From Dipylidium caninum (lineage: Eukaryota > Platyhelminthes > Cestoda > Cyclophyllidea > Dipylidiidae), in the NCBI GenBank assembly GCA_017562135.1, contig QEYB01000715.1, positions 62,001-126,000 of the forward strand: a DNA stretch of 64,000 nucleotides, given 5' to 3'. Each line of letters starts with the position of its first letter. Position 1 is the first letter of the stretch. The notes under the pieces were generated by a model. The model was not told the DNA's origin. It saw nothing but the letters and a program-made list of their open reading frames with translations, and did not search any database. A program made the position numbers and the translations under genes. Of the stretch, positions 24,801 to 35,225 are shown piece by piece.

Positions 24801-27531
24801 GTCCACAACAGTGTGAGTCCCGAAGTCCCTAATGAACAACTTTCAGATAAACATTGTAATTCAACTAAACTAATCCAGTAATGCGGCTTGAAAGTATGGG
24901 GGTGTGTTATTTACTATGAACATGTCGTTGTGCAGATTTGACACTTGTCCTCTCTAAATACCCATGTCTGCGTTTGACGATGTGTCTTGATTCGCACGAT
25001 GGACACGGTCTTCACGTCCGAGGGTGGCCATTTCGAGAGCAGTGCTCGGCACAGCCACGTCAACGGCCTCTCCCTCTCGCTTTACGAGGAAGGCCTTCTG
25101 TTGTAATTCTTTGCAACCTTGCTCCAATTCCGGATCTGACGGACAACTCTTCCCGACATCTCTTATGCTATGTGAAGCCATTTGAGACTGGGTTAAGTGC
25201 TCTCTTCACGTCTCCTTCCACCAGCCTTCGGTCAGGGCGTAGACAAAGACTTAGACTAGGAGTCAAGGAGGCGGGGACCTTGTCCGCTATTTCTCGTGCT
25301 AACGCAGATGCTCCTGTATCTCCCTTTCATCACACCGTTCTCCGGATCGCCTGCTCCTGCGCCAGCGCCTACGTCGTCGTGAGACCTATCGGCATCCACT
25401 TTCGCAGACTCCCTGTCGATGAGTCCATATTTTGAAAGTGTTTTACAGGACAAACCGCAAGTGACAACTCTGCATAAGCACATCAACGTCCCATTTTGCC
25501 GGTCTCTTCTCCAAGGGCTGGTGGGAAAAGAGCACACAACCCAGTCTCAAATGGCCTTACACGTCATAATGGATGTCGTGAAACACGTCCCAGTTTAAAA
25601 GTGTTTGGCGTAGTTAATTAGTGTTTTGTCTGTAATTGCTTTGTTCGGCCAAGCTGCTAAAGATGTGCCCCAAATATCGCAACACATACAGTATCAGGTA
25701 GGTGAAGTAAGTAAATGTTCTTTAGTTGGCAGAAAGAAAGGCACAGTCATATTGAGACGAATGAATTTATTTGTGTCGCCGACGTTCTTATGGATGGTAT
25801 TTCACGTTTTCAATTAAAACACGGGCCTGTCTCACTGCGAATCGTTTATGGTGGGTTAAGACCAAAAAAAGTAATGCCAAATGCGCACAGACCTTACGAT
25901 GAGGTCGGCCAAGTAGGCGGCACGAAGATTGTCCACCACACGGAAAACAGCCCGTCTGTTTTTCTCGGCCTCATTGGGGTCCCGTGACTCCGCAAGCGGC
26001 CCAATGCCTCGTCTGCCCACCAAGGCTCGGAGGTCGGTCGCATCGCCGTCCTCCAATGTGATGTTGCTGCGTTCCAGATGGGCCGCGACGTCCAAAAGAC
26101 GGTTGCGAAACCGCGGATGCAGATGAGGATCGGGCAGTTGGTGCACGACATACCAGCTGTGTCTCAATTGCGACCTCACCGTCACTCTGTTGCGTTCATT
26201 CTTCAAGATAGTGCAGAAACCGTGATACGCTTCATGGAAATGCTCCCTCGACTCTAACTGCCATTTACACCCTTAATTAGCGACTGTTGAGAAGGTCGCT
26301 CAATGGGTGCCTTCTTGGCTCTTTCGAGCCCAAAATAAATGGATCAGCTTTGTGAGAGAGCATATTTTATAACGGTCTCGGTAGTGGAGAGCCCGACATC
26401 AGACCACCTTCGGTATCAGGCAAGCTCTGTTCACCATTCAGCCTCTTTTTTCATTTTGTAGCACGGTCGGCGAAGGGACTTACCGGGAACGGGTCCCACT
26501 GCCTTTAGTTCTACGGATCCCAACATAATGTTTTTCGTCAAGACTAGTTAGGCTTTACAGTGGAGGGGACCATGCAGTCCACCGACGTAGGGTCCCACTA
26601 TAGTCTTAAGCGAAAACAAGTTGGACAACTAAAAGGAGTAGCTAGAAAAGATCATACCACGGCTTTCCTAACGATGTCCTTCTCGAAGGAGTAGTCGCCA
26701 CCGACGGAAACAAGGTTGAACTTGATGTCAGAGGCGGAGTTCATTGAAAAGGCCGTGAGCGTAGTGTAGTTGGTGAAATGAGAAAATACCGTGGAGGAAA
26801 GTTCTATTTGGGAACTCTTGACGGGCTCTGGAAGAAATCGGAACTAAGTGGCCCTTAGCAAGTTAACCTGGAAAACTATTTATTTTGCAGAGGCGTATTG
26901 AAACTTACTGGCTTCCTTCACTGACGCCATGTGAAGGAGAGTCATGCGGATGTCTGGTAGGTAAATTCTGCTCTACCTTATTCCCTATCCGCTACGACGA
27001 TGCCATTCGCAAATGGTTGATTTGCGAATTACGGCCTATTGGTGTTACGTTTTAAAGGCGGAGGGGACATGGGGCATGTGAAGCCTCCTCTAACCCATGA
27101 AACCCCCCAATGCAAGGCGAACCAGCCGCAGGCGAAAAATATCTAATCGCTATTTAAGCCAAGCAAAACCTAACTTCTCTAGTCAATTACTATTACCTCT
27201 TTTTCAGGCGACAGTCTCTTTCCGTGGCTTACACTTTAGAGGTTGTTTGCAGCCCCACGCTGCCCACCGGTTGAGTGCCAGCCACAACGCCAAATGGCCT
27301 CGTGGCCGCGACAGTTCAGGCGTCAAGGACGGCCATTCCACTCACCAATAACCATATCATTAGGTACGAGGTAATTGCCATCAGGTGAGAACCGACAAAG
27401 AGAGTAGACCTCGCGGTTGGTGGTAAGACCTCTCTCCTCATTCACCAGGTTGTCCCAACCACTGCCCGGAAGAACGCTAAGCATCTTCTGTCCAGGTCGA
27501 AGGGTGCAGTTCGGTTTACCCGAAGGAAGAC
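21855..27531 (-). CDS. MPEG1: MPEG1/perforin-2-like membrane MACPF protein, signal-peptide exon not found
   Basis: Perforin-2 is a membrane-anchored pore-forming protein of animal innate immunity, acting in phagosomes. Exons, in coding order: 27531-27346 (VLPGSGWDNL), 26827-26658, 26200-25893 (LLDVAAHLE), 24828-24639, 24364-24103 (SHGGPSL, LVAIDRRGRPIYDLITP, VERYYDAN), 23590-22809, 22613-22536 and 22157-21855. The MACPF signature RDFGTHTVVDVEVGA spans the third and fourth exons. Exon six carries the cysteine-rich P2-type region with repeated FGGVYT/FGGLYT/FGGFYACQSGNPL blocks. The last exon holds one membrane segment (SLVVAVVLLVVVIGFV) and a short basic tail. Intron phases agree at all seven junctions, giving about 760 residues; mammalian MPEG1 is ~716. 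The first exon is missing: 27531 begins at an acceptor in phase 1. The donor after exon three (GTCTGT) is weak. Tail to tail with ALG9. Confidence 0.88.
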
Positions 27532-28576
27532 CTAAGGCAAATGTGTACTGGTCTATCCAAATAGCTTCTCGTCATGAACACGTGAGAGAACTACACTACC
27601 TTGCCCTGGTCCCCACGCATTCTCTGTCCCTCTCACGGAGGATAGGAAGAAGATGAGGAGGAGGGGGGGAATGATTGATTGAGTTAGAAATGTAGGAGGC
27701 ATTCTAAAACCATAACCGAATACACGCTAATTCATCAGATAGGCAATTCGAGGATTGTTGGCGGAACTAACCTCTGCGAACAGTGCTATTCTAAACAATG
27801 AGGGGACCAACGTCCACTTCGAATGCCTGTGTGTGTGTGCACGCGTTGTGTCACGCGCAGCCAATGAGCATGACGTTCAGTTTACGGATTCCGGTGGAAA
27901 GTCAAACATACGTGGCCTCGTCTGGTTGATGTCAAAGTTAGTAAAATTCGATGTTATGGTGTTATTACTGCATAAGGTAAATGCATTTTCTCTAATTTGC
28001 ATGTCTTCGCATCCACTCGGCAATACGGAAGACGTAATCGTTCTCGAGGCCCTCATGGACAACGTTTTCTCAAACGGGGACTAGGCTCCACACTCGTTGC
28101 AATGTCGACATAAAAAACAGTATGCACTAATGATGGAAGAGTTCACATGCTTGGGCTGTCGTGAATTGGGAAAGGATTGAATCAACTCACCTCAGGCAAA
28201 CCAACTATGGGCAAGAGGCTCTGAATCAGGTTTCTCAATGTGATCGGACACGTCCGGCTCAAGATGGACACCTCATTTACGTTAAGAAATGCTAAATACA
28301 ACGCTTTTATAAGGCAATTTGCCACACTTCTCTCTTCGCGTGATTTTCCGCTCTTGTTTACAGCAAGGAGAGAACGTGGTGAAGCAGGCTGAATGTCCAC
28401 CATTGGCGTGCGTACAACCGCTCATGAATGCAGCCAGGCAAGGATGGAGTAGAAAAAGCCTTTGGTCACAAAAATATTCAAATCATATTCTGCCATTACC
28501 GAACAGAAGATAAGAAGTTGAGTCCTCAGTCATAAAAGCGCCGCATTCAACTATGCTTGTGGCATGTAGTCTGGTG
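27532..28576. other. Region upstream of the MPEG1-like gene
   Basis: This should contain the missing signal-peptide exon and promoter of the MPEG1-like gene, read on the minus strand. A minus-strand frame at 28403-28182 ends at a GTGAGT donor and has a mildly hydrophobic stretch (LIKALYLAFLNVNEV). Its phase does not fit exon 27531 and no start is clear, so it is not assigned. Confidence 0.4.
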
Positions 28577-30626
28577 GTGTCGTTCCACTACACACCTACG
28601 TGGCCTCCTCGCATCCCACGCCACGAGCACCACCCCGAGGGCCCCGCGCATTCCGCTCCCCATTTCACGCACACTCTACTTGCTGTTCTGCGCCGACGCT
28701 TCGTCCCAGTTAGACGATTTCAACAGGGACAACTGAGGCCTGCAAGCATGACGCATCCGTGATCGAATTACTCGTTTGGTTTCTTTGAAGTCGGCGAAAG
28801 AAAATCCACCTCTACCTCGTCCATCCATACCACACCGATCCGCAGTCTTCTTTCAAGTCTCCACATGTCCCACCACCTCGGAGGAAATTGGAGGCCTCTG
28901 GCCACAGTCGAGAGATCTTTCGGCCGCCCACGAGCTCAGGGCGTCTCAGAGGACAGGGTCGACGCACGTTACAAGCAAATGGAATGTGGATGTCCCACCT
29001 GAGAACGCAAGTGACTCTCAACAAACTCGGCGCACTCATCTCACATTCTTGGAGGCGCCTCCTGTGTGAAATGCATGTTGGTCCACGAATTCTGCGGCAG
29101 CACCCACCACTCCCACAAAGAAATGCGCTCGAACGCCCATTCGCCCACTCCCCTCCCACCAGACACGTTGGTCGAGGCCAGACCGAGGTGGAGGTTGTAG
29201 ACAGGGCGGGATACAACCAGACCAGAGGCAGTCGTTATCACCTGTTTGAACGCCAATGTGGCTGCACCCACTTCCGTCATCCCAAAAGTGGTTGAGACCG
29301 CCTGGGAGGGACACCCACTCACTCGGCTGCCACCACGCGCAAAGCGCTGCGGACGCACGCAGTGCATGGAAATGGCAACGAGGAAGTGCAACTGGTCCCA
29401 TGTGATCGCTTACATTCACACAACTGATGTGGTGTGTGGGAGGCAGCCAGCCTCAGACATTTAGCCCCATAATGACAATAGGTCGGTGTCACTAGAACTC
29501 GTTCATTCGTCTGCCTGGGAACCTGGAAGTGGACACACTACGCAGTGTTCCTCTTTGTTCTCCACAGGATGCACTACCATTCCTTTGTCTGTGCCACGTG
29601 GTGGGCATTCGTGCGCAAGGCTGTGGGGAATGGATCTGGACTCCGAAGACAGGCGTCGACGAGATGGTTGTGGAAACAGCATGCCACGACACTTATGAGA
29701 CTGTGATCTTGAACGCTGCCACGACTGTGTTCGAGTGCATTAAACTCCCTCCCTTAGACCCGTCGTGTCGGCTGAATTACGCTTTCTCTGCTCCGTGTGC
29801 TTTGTCACCACCTGTCCACTGCGACTGTCTGTTGAGGCTGTGAAAGACTCTCCTTCACTTCACCTCACTTCACCTCACTCCACTCCATTCTGCTGTGCTC
29901 TGATCTGCTCCACCTGCCTTTACCTTCCCTGCACCTCTTCTACACCTTCTACACCCTCCACACCCTCTGCCACACTGCCCTGCCCCTGCCCCTACCCCTA
30001 CCCCTAGCTCTACCCCCAGCCCTACTCCTACTCCTCCTCCTACTCCTGCCCCCACCGTCGCCCGCTTTAAAGCGCCCCTCCTACCCCGCCAACCGCGGAT
30101 TTTAGCTCCACTTCGTGCCCTTGGACCCCACCATTTGCAACAGAAGTCCATGCTTGTGAGACACCCTCTCCTCAAATGCCACCTCCAAGGTAACGCGACA
30201 CCAGGACGAATGTGAGCGCACATGGGGATGCGTGGCTTTTACTCGTTGTCCGTGGATCGCACTTAGGCCAGTGCAAGGGTCATCGGCCTCGTCGGTAGTG
30301 AGTGTGGCGACTCGGCATGGCTGGCTGGTCCCCGGGGCCTCCTCCGTCCTCGCGCTCGGCTTGCACGGCTTGCAGAGTGAAAGGATGTTGAGGAGGACGT
30401 AGATGAGGCCAATGTAGGACGACAGTGACGGCGAGTAGGACCACGGACCAGTCCGCGAAATCACTCCACTCCGCTTCTTCCGCGGCCAGCGCTTGTCTGC
30501 ACCTTTCAGCGTTTGCACATGACTGCACCTTGCAGAGGTGGAGGTGGCTCGTTTTCAGCATTCCCGGCCTACCCTCCTAGCCGCCTGACCGCAATTATCC
30601 GTGCAAATATTCGTGTGTCAAACTGT
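28577..30626 (-). repeat. Right copy of the 2.05 kb inverted duplication
   Basis: Reverse complement of 16107-18155. This copy is contiguous, on the minus strand, with the upstream exons of the EGF/TSP1 gene, and its exon-bearing end (30528 downward) completes that gene in phase. It is therefore the likely source copy. Relative to the left copy it has an extra C in the transmembrane segment (about 30419-30421) and an extra base near the stop codon, plus scattered substitutions. The two copies face outwards around 10.4 kb holding ALG9 and the MPEG1-like gene. Confidence 0.9.
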
Positions 30627-32906
30627 CTGTGTTTATATCTGTGTACCTTTTTTCTCTCAGGTTTTCGGATCTTCAATCACTGTTTATTTTTATCAGTAAA
30701 GATTTATTTTCTTACATTCCACTCTTTCAAAACATAACCTATCTAATCTCATGTCTGAAACATTTGGAGAAAAATTCACATTTGAATAATCTTACTTGCT
30801 CTACAGCACCGATGCAATCCTCGTCGTGGTCGCTGGAGCACACTCTAATGCGGCGTCGAAGGCGATTGTCTCCGCAGAAAGGTTCGCAGGGCGACCATGA
30901 GGACCACTCGGTCCACCCGCCCAGCGCCTCCTCACACATTGGGCCCGTGAAGCCTTCTTCACAATCACACATGCTCCACCTGCCGTCCTAAGTTTTTTCA
31001 AATGTTATACACACGCTACCTTTACGACTTCATATCAAATATTTGCATCGAATACAAAGTTTATTGCGTTAGTTAACACTATGTCATGTTTAATGATTAA
31101 AAACTCCGCTAACAAGTTTACAACTAAAAGCCTTTGATTTATTCACTTCTGAAGCAATGCATGTTCCCTCAATGCATATGCGACTGGAGCAGGGGTCTCT
31201 GAGTGAGAGACAATTGTCGTAGGACAGTCCGCGGTCCATCGTAAAGCGTTCGTTGCACTGACAACTGAAGCTCGTGGTACCGAGTCGGGGCACACACCTG
31301 CTCTCGGCACCGCAGGCCTCTCTGCCGGGCGGTATTATCGCGGCGACGCTCCCCAAGTCGTAGGTCTCCGAGCCCACTTGGCAGGCGTCCAGCAGTTGTG
31401 TACAGTCATGACCCATGTAACCGAGACGACAGACACAAGTTATCATTGCTGCAGGCAGCAAATGCGCCAAGTGTTGCAATACATCATCAAATTTTAAGAA
31501 AGCATCTACTTTTTACAATAACATTTTTACCTGATTTCGGATCCTGTTTGCAAGTTGCAGTCTGCGTAGGATGACATATTTTTTTGCACCGGCTTTCAGG
31601 AATGCAAGCGAAAGTATTCCGATCCCATGTAAACCCCTTTTGACAAAAAATCATAAAATCTCATTAAAGAAGCTGAGGAAGGACGCAAAGAATTGTGTCT
31701 TACTATCACCATTTAACACCGCTCTAATTTGCGCTCACGTCGCGTAGGGGCGTTTTTCGCTTCCTTGTTATGTCATTTTAAGCTCAAACTCAAAAGGTCG
31801 CTTTTTAAGTTGCCGGGAGTGTAGAAAACGCAGTCTTACTTCTGTGCATCGGCATTCGAAGTCGCGTTCGTGGATTCCCAAGGCCCTGCATGAGCCGGGT
31901 CGTGCATACGGCAGGAACGAACATGGACTGCTTGCACACGGCTGAGGGCATATCTGCCAAGCATTAAAACGTTGCGTCAACACTCATATCTTCAGTTTAC
32001 TTTCATTTTTATCGTTAAGGGGGGAGGCGGGAGGAGGTAGAAGATACATCAAATCGCTAATAATTGTCATAGTGGTGAATGAGCAGCTGGATTAATGAAT
32101 GGTAGGAAAAGGAAGAAGTGATTGAATGAAATTTTAAGCATCAGTAGGCGACCTGTCTGTCAAAGCTTGAAACATTCCAGTAGACGACGCAAACGGCATA
32201 TATGTGTAAATGATGCTGGCCTGTTCCACGGATCGAATGGGCCAGCAGTTGCCGTGGAGGTAGGGCATGCATTCCTCCGTGGATATGCCAGGTGCTGACC
32301 CAGACAGCTCCAAGAGTTCCAAGTCGATCTGGAGGGCTTGAACCAGGTTGACAAAGTGAGCCCATGAGCAACGAGGATATGCCACCTCATCGCAGGTGCG
32401 CACCATGAGTAACCAATCAATTGACACTGGCACCATAGTGTTAAAGTTGGGGACCCGGACTTGAAAGGTGAAAAGGGTGTTAGGCTGCGAAAAACACCGA
32501 GTAAGGTGAAAAATTGGGCAAATTAAGACAAATCGCGACCTCTAGTAAAGTAAAATTATTTACGATAGGAATCGTAGGAACTCCAGTGGAAAAACCACAG
32601 CGTCGTAGGCATGACTGATGAGCCATATATTCCACCCGGGAATCCCATACGGAAGTTTTTGAAGAGGGGATCTTTGATCTTGTCGAAGGAGGTGAACCGG
32701 TACGGATCAAATTTGTTATCATCTGAGAGCTTTAAGGCTGCATCGAAAAGGTCGAGGTAGGCGAGGCAGCACACAAATGCTGTCGGCAAGACGAGCACCA
32801 CCAAACCGGCACGCATGGTGGAGGCGAACACGACAGGTGAAGGCAAGTATCGATTACTCATTAATGTCTTCGATCGAAACTTTCTCCATTGTGGCCATGG
32901 TGACAA
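30230..32906 (-). CDS. Secreted/type I membrane protein with EGF-like and TSP1 domains; 5' part uncertain
   Basis: I do not recognise an orthologue. Well-supported exons, in coding order: 31953-31840 (ICPQPCASSPC to ECRCTE), 31636-31531 (GFTWDRNTFACI), 31448-31147 (CVCRLGYMGHDC and further EGF cysteines), 30987-30796 (EGF end CDCEEGFTGPMCEE, then TSP1 GGWTEWSSWSPCEPFCGDN) and the last exon from 30528. Phases agree, and the last junction reads GAVEQ then VQSCANAERC, the normal close of a TSP1 domain. The last exon then encodes one membrane segment and a short tail. Upstream, 32866-32570 has a signal-peptide-like MRAGLVVLVLPTAFVCCLA, and about 32480-32150 forms another open exon. Their junction phases do not match, so they may need a missing exon or belong elsewhere. 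An extra C near 30420 breaks the membrane segment in this copy. Likely a cell-surface adhesion or receptor protein. Confidence 0.7.
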
Positions 32907-34694
32907 GGAATTTCGAATTTAATCTAATAATCTTGACGAATTGATAGAACCTTAATTGTCACCGCGATGGGATTAGAGTTTGCGAAACTCCCAGTATCGA
33001 CAGGACATTTTAACCTCAATATGCCTCGAAAGGAATTATAACGGCTCTTGTACCTCGTGAGAAAATCCAGGCCAATCCTCATGTTCGTTATGCAGTCGGT
33101 AGCATAAAATTAGGCCGAATTTATCGGAAGCCTGAGACTAGTTTTGAACTTTTTAAGGTCTTACCTTGATCCACTTTATGGTGCTCTCATATTAGGATAT
33201 ATTTCATGGAAAGTGTTTTACCTTAACTGCTATGTGGAGTTCAAACATACTTTCTTGAATTATTTCAAGTTGTTAATGATTTTCCTGCCACTTTACAACT
33301 GTGTCAAAAATAACGAAATCGTTAGCCAATAGATGATCCAGGGTCTGCTGATGGAATTCTTAAATTATTTTGATGTTGACATCATTGAAGTGAGGTATAG
33401 GTCTTGCCTAGTTGTCATTCGGATTTGGACAAGCGCTCATGATACAAGAACGGCTTCTGATGATTAGCGTAAGTGCCGGCAAAATGTTTCGAGCATATAC
33501 TCTTGAAAATAGGTTAGCATCCTACCTCGAGAACACGATATTTCCTTTCATGATACCATGACAAACTATCCTTGTTTAAGGTAATTATTCGGACCTGTTT
33601 TATGTAAAAAAGATGTTATTCGGCGTCAACGACTACAGTCATTTCACGCGGACTTTTCGTCAGAAAGCGACAGTGACGAGCTCTAATGATGACTTTGAAG
33701 TGACGAAGTGCTACTTGGTAAAAAGGCATATTTCTTTTAATAAAGGCCAGACATTCAATTTTTGTAATAACATGACCTTAATCCTGCATGTAACACAACC
33801 TTTAAGGCGGACGATAGAATAAAATATGTTATTCCACGTGAAAACACTTCAAGGAAGAATTTGTCGTAGGAAATAACGGTATGTAAATTGTTATGTACAA
33901 AGCCATACAGCGATATATTTTAAGGAAATTAATTTCCATGCGGCGATCTCGAAATGAACATTGTGCCATTGATTCCGAAGGTACTTTCTATGTATTTCAA
34001 CCACAACAGATTCTGCCAAATCTCTAGACGATTTCAGTATTTACAGAGAGCCATTTAATGGAGTGACAAATGTGTTTACTTAATAATGCGGATATATTTT
34101 AGCACCCTTTAAACACTTTATAGGTAAAGTCACGGCATTTGAAAAACCTATTTGTACCAAACGCAAATTTTGTCTGCTCGAACAAGGGCAACAATGAGTG
34201 ACTTTTGGCTACGTTCCCTATACTTATAACAGAGTAAAATGCTCAAGTAATTTAGAGGAATACCGGACTCTACAACGCACAAGTTCAATAATTGATTTCG
34301 GCAATCTGGATCTCCACGTTGGCTCCTGTACTAAGTCGACTTCTCCGAAAAGTGGTGGCAATAAATCGCTTCTGATTCATCTGGGTTAGGCCGATTACGG
34401 TGGTAACAAAAACCTAAGGGTAGGTGACAGAAGAATAAGATATGTTTCAAGGGCAATTATGGGCCCTGACCCTCTGCCTAACGTATAAATGTGAGATGGC
34501 CTTGTACCATCTCTCGACTGCAACGCTTGAAAAATACTTTAGAATCTATTTATGTGTGCGTCTAATTCTTAAAGTAATGTTATTTAATTCTCCTCATAAT
34601 AACCTCTGTAGCGAAAGAACATAGTTTTATTTTACATTGATAACCCATCGGGGACATTTAAAAAGTTGGTGTCGGGAGCAGGGGTCGGTTTGGT
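32907..34694. other. Intergenic region without a recognised gene
   Basis: AT-rich sequence between the 5' end of the EGF/TSP1 gene and the CaaX-box gene. The open frames at 33144-33332, 33613-33822 and 34198-34389 are short, lack splice context and match nothing I know. No repeat is evident. Confidence 0.5.
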
Positions 34695-35225
34695 ATGTCG
34701 ACGGAGATGGAATCGAATCCGTTCAGGCCTGATGGCCAACTGAGCAGAGAGGCCGAAAACATCATAAAACACTCAACTATTTTACGTGATAAGGTATGGG
34801 TCGCTCGTAGGTCCTTTATGGGAATTATCATCAGCGTTCTAGCCATTGAACTTGTCGGTTCCTTGCTTATCTGCTTATCTAAGCCACTTTGTAAACATGT
34901 TAGCAGTTTGCGCTGCGGAATCTTATAACGTGTTAAGTATATGTTAATTCAGGTTATCATAAATGATCCATCTGTGCAACGACCGGAAAATGGTCTCCCT
35001 CACTCATCTAAGAGTTTTCAAACACCCGAACTAAATCCACAAGGGAATGGATCCGCGCCAATGTACGAGGACAGTCCTGTTCAAACCGGTGAGGTAGTGT
35101 CTGGACATGTTTCTTCTCCGTTGTCGGATGCAAATGCAACGGTTGCGGACGGAGAGCAACCCATGCTTCAAGTCGAGCATGTAAAAATAAAATCTGGAAC
35201 TGCAAAATGTTGTTTGATCCTGTGA
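34695..35225 (+). CDS. Small protein with NPF motif and C-terminal CaaX box
   Basis: Two exons, 34695-34793 and 34953-35225, joined by a clean AAG/GTATGG donor and TTCAG acceptor in phase 0, giving 123 residues. The N-terminus carries ESNPFRPDGQLSREAENII, predicted helical, with an NPF tripeptide of the type bound by EH domains. The middle is Ser/Pro/Gly-rich and low in structure. The protein ends KCCLIL: a CaaX box (CLIL) preceded by a second cysteine, so prenylation plus palmitoylation and attachment to the inner face of the plasma membrane are likely. Leu in the last position favours geranylgeranyl transferase. Unspliced reading through the intron would create a false membrane segment. I cannot name the family. 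Confidence 0.7.

Noticed and set aside
34793..34928. Hydrophobic segment following the first CaaX-gene exon, suggesting a membrane protein
   Set aside because: It is read from the intron: a GT donor at 34794 and an acceptor ending at 34952 remove it and restore the CaaX frame.
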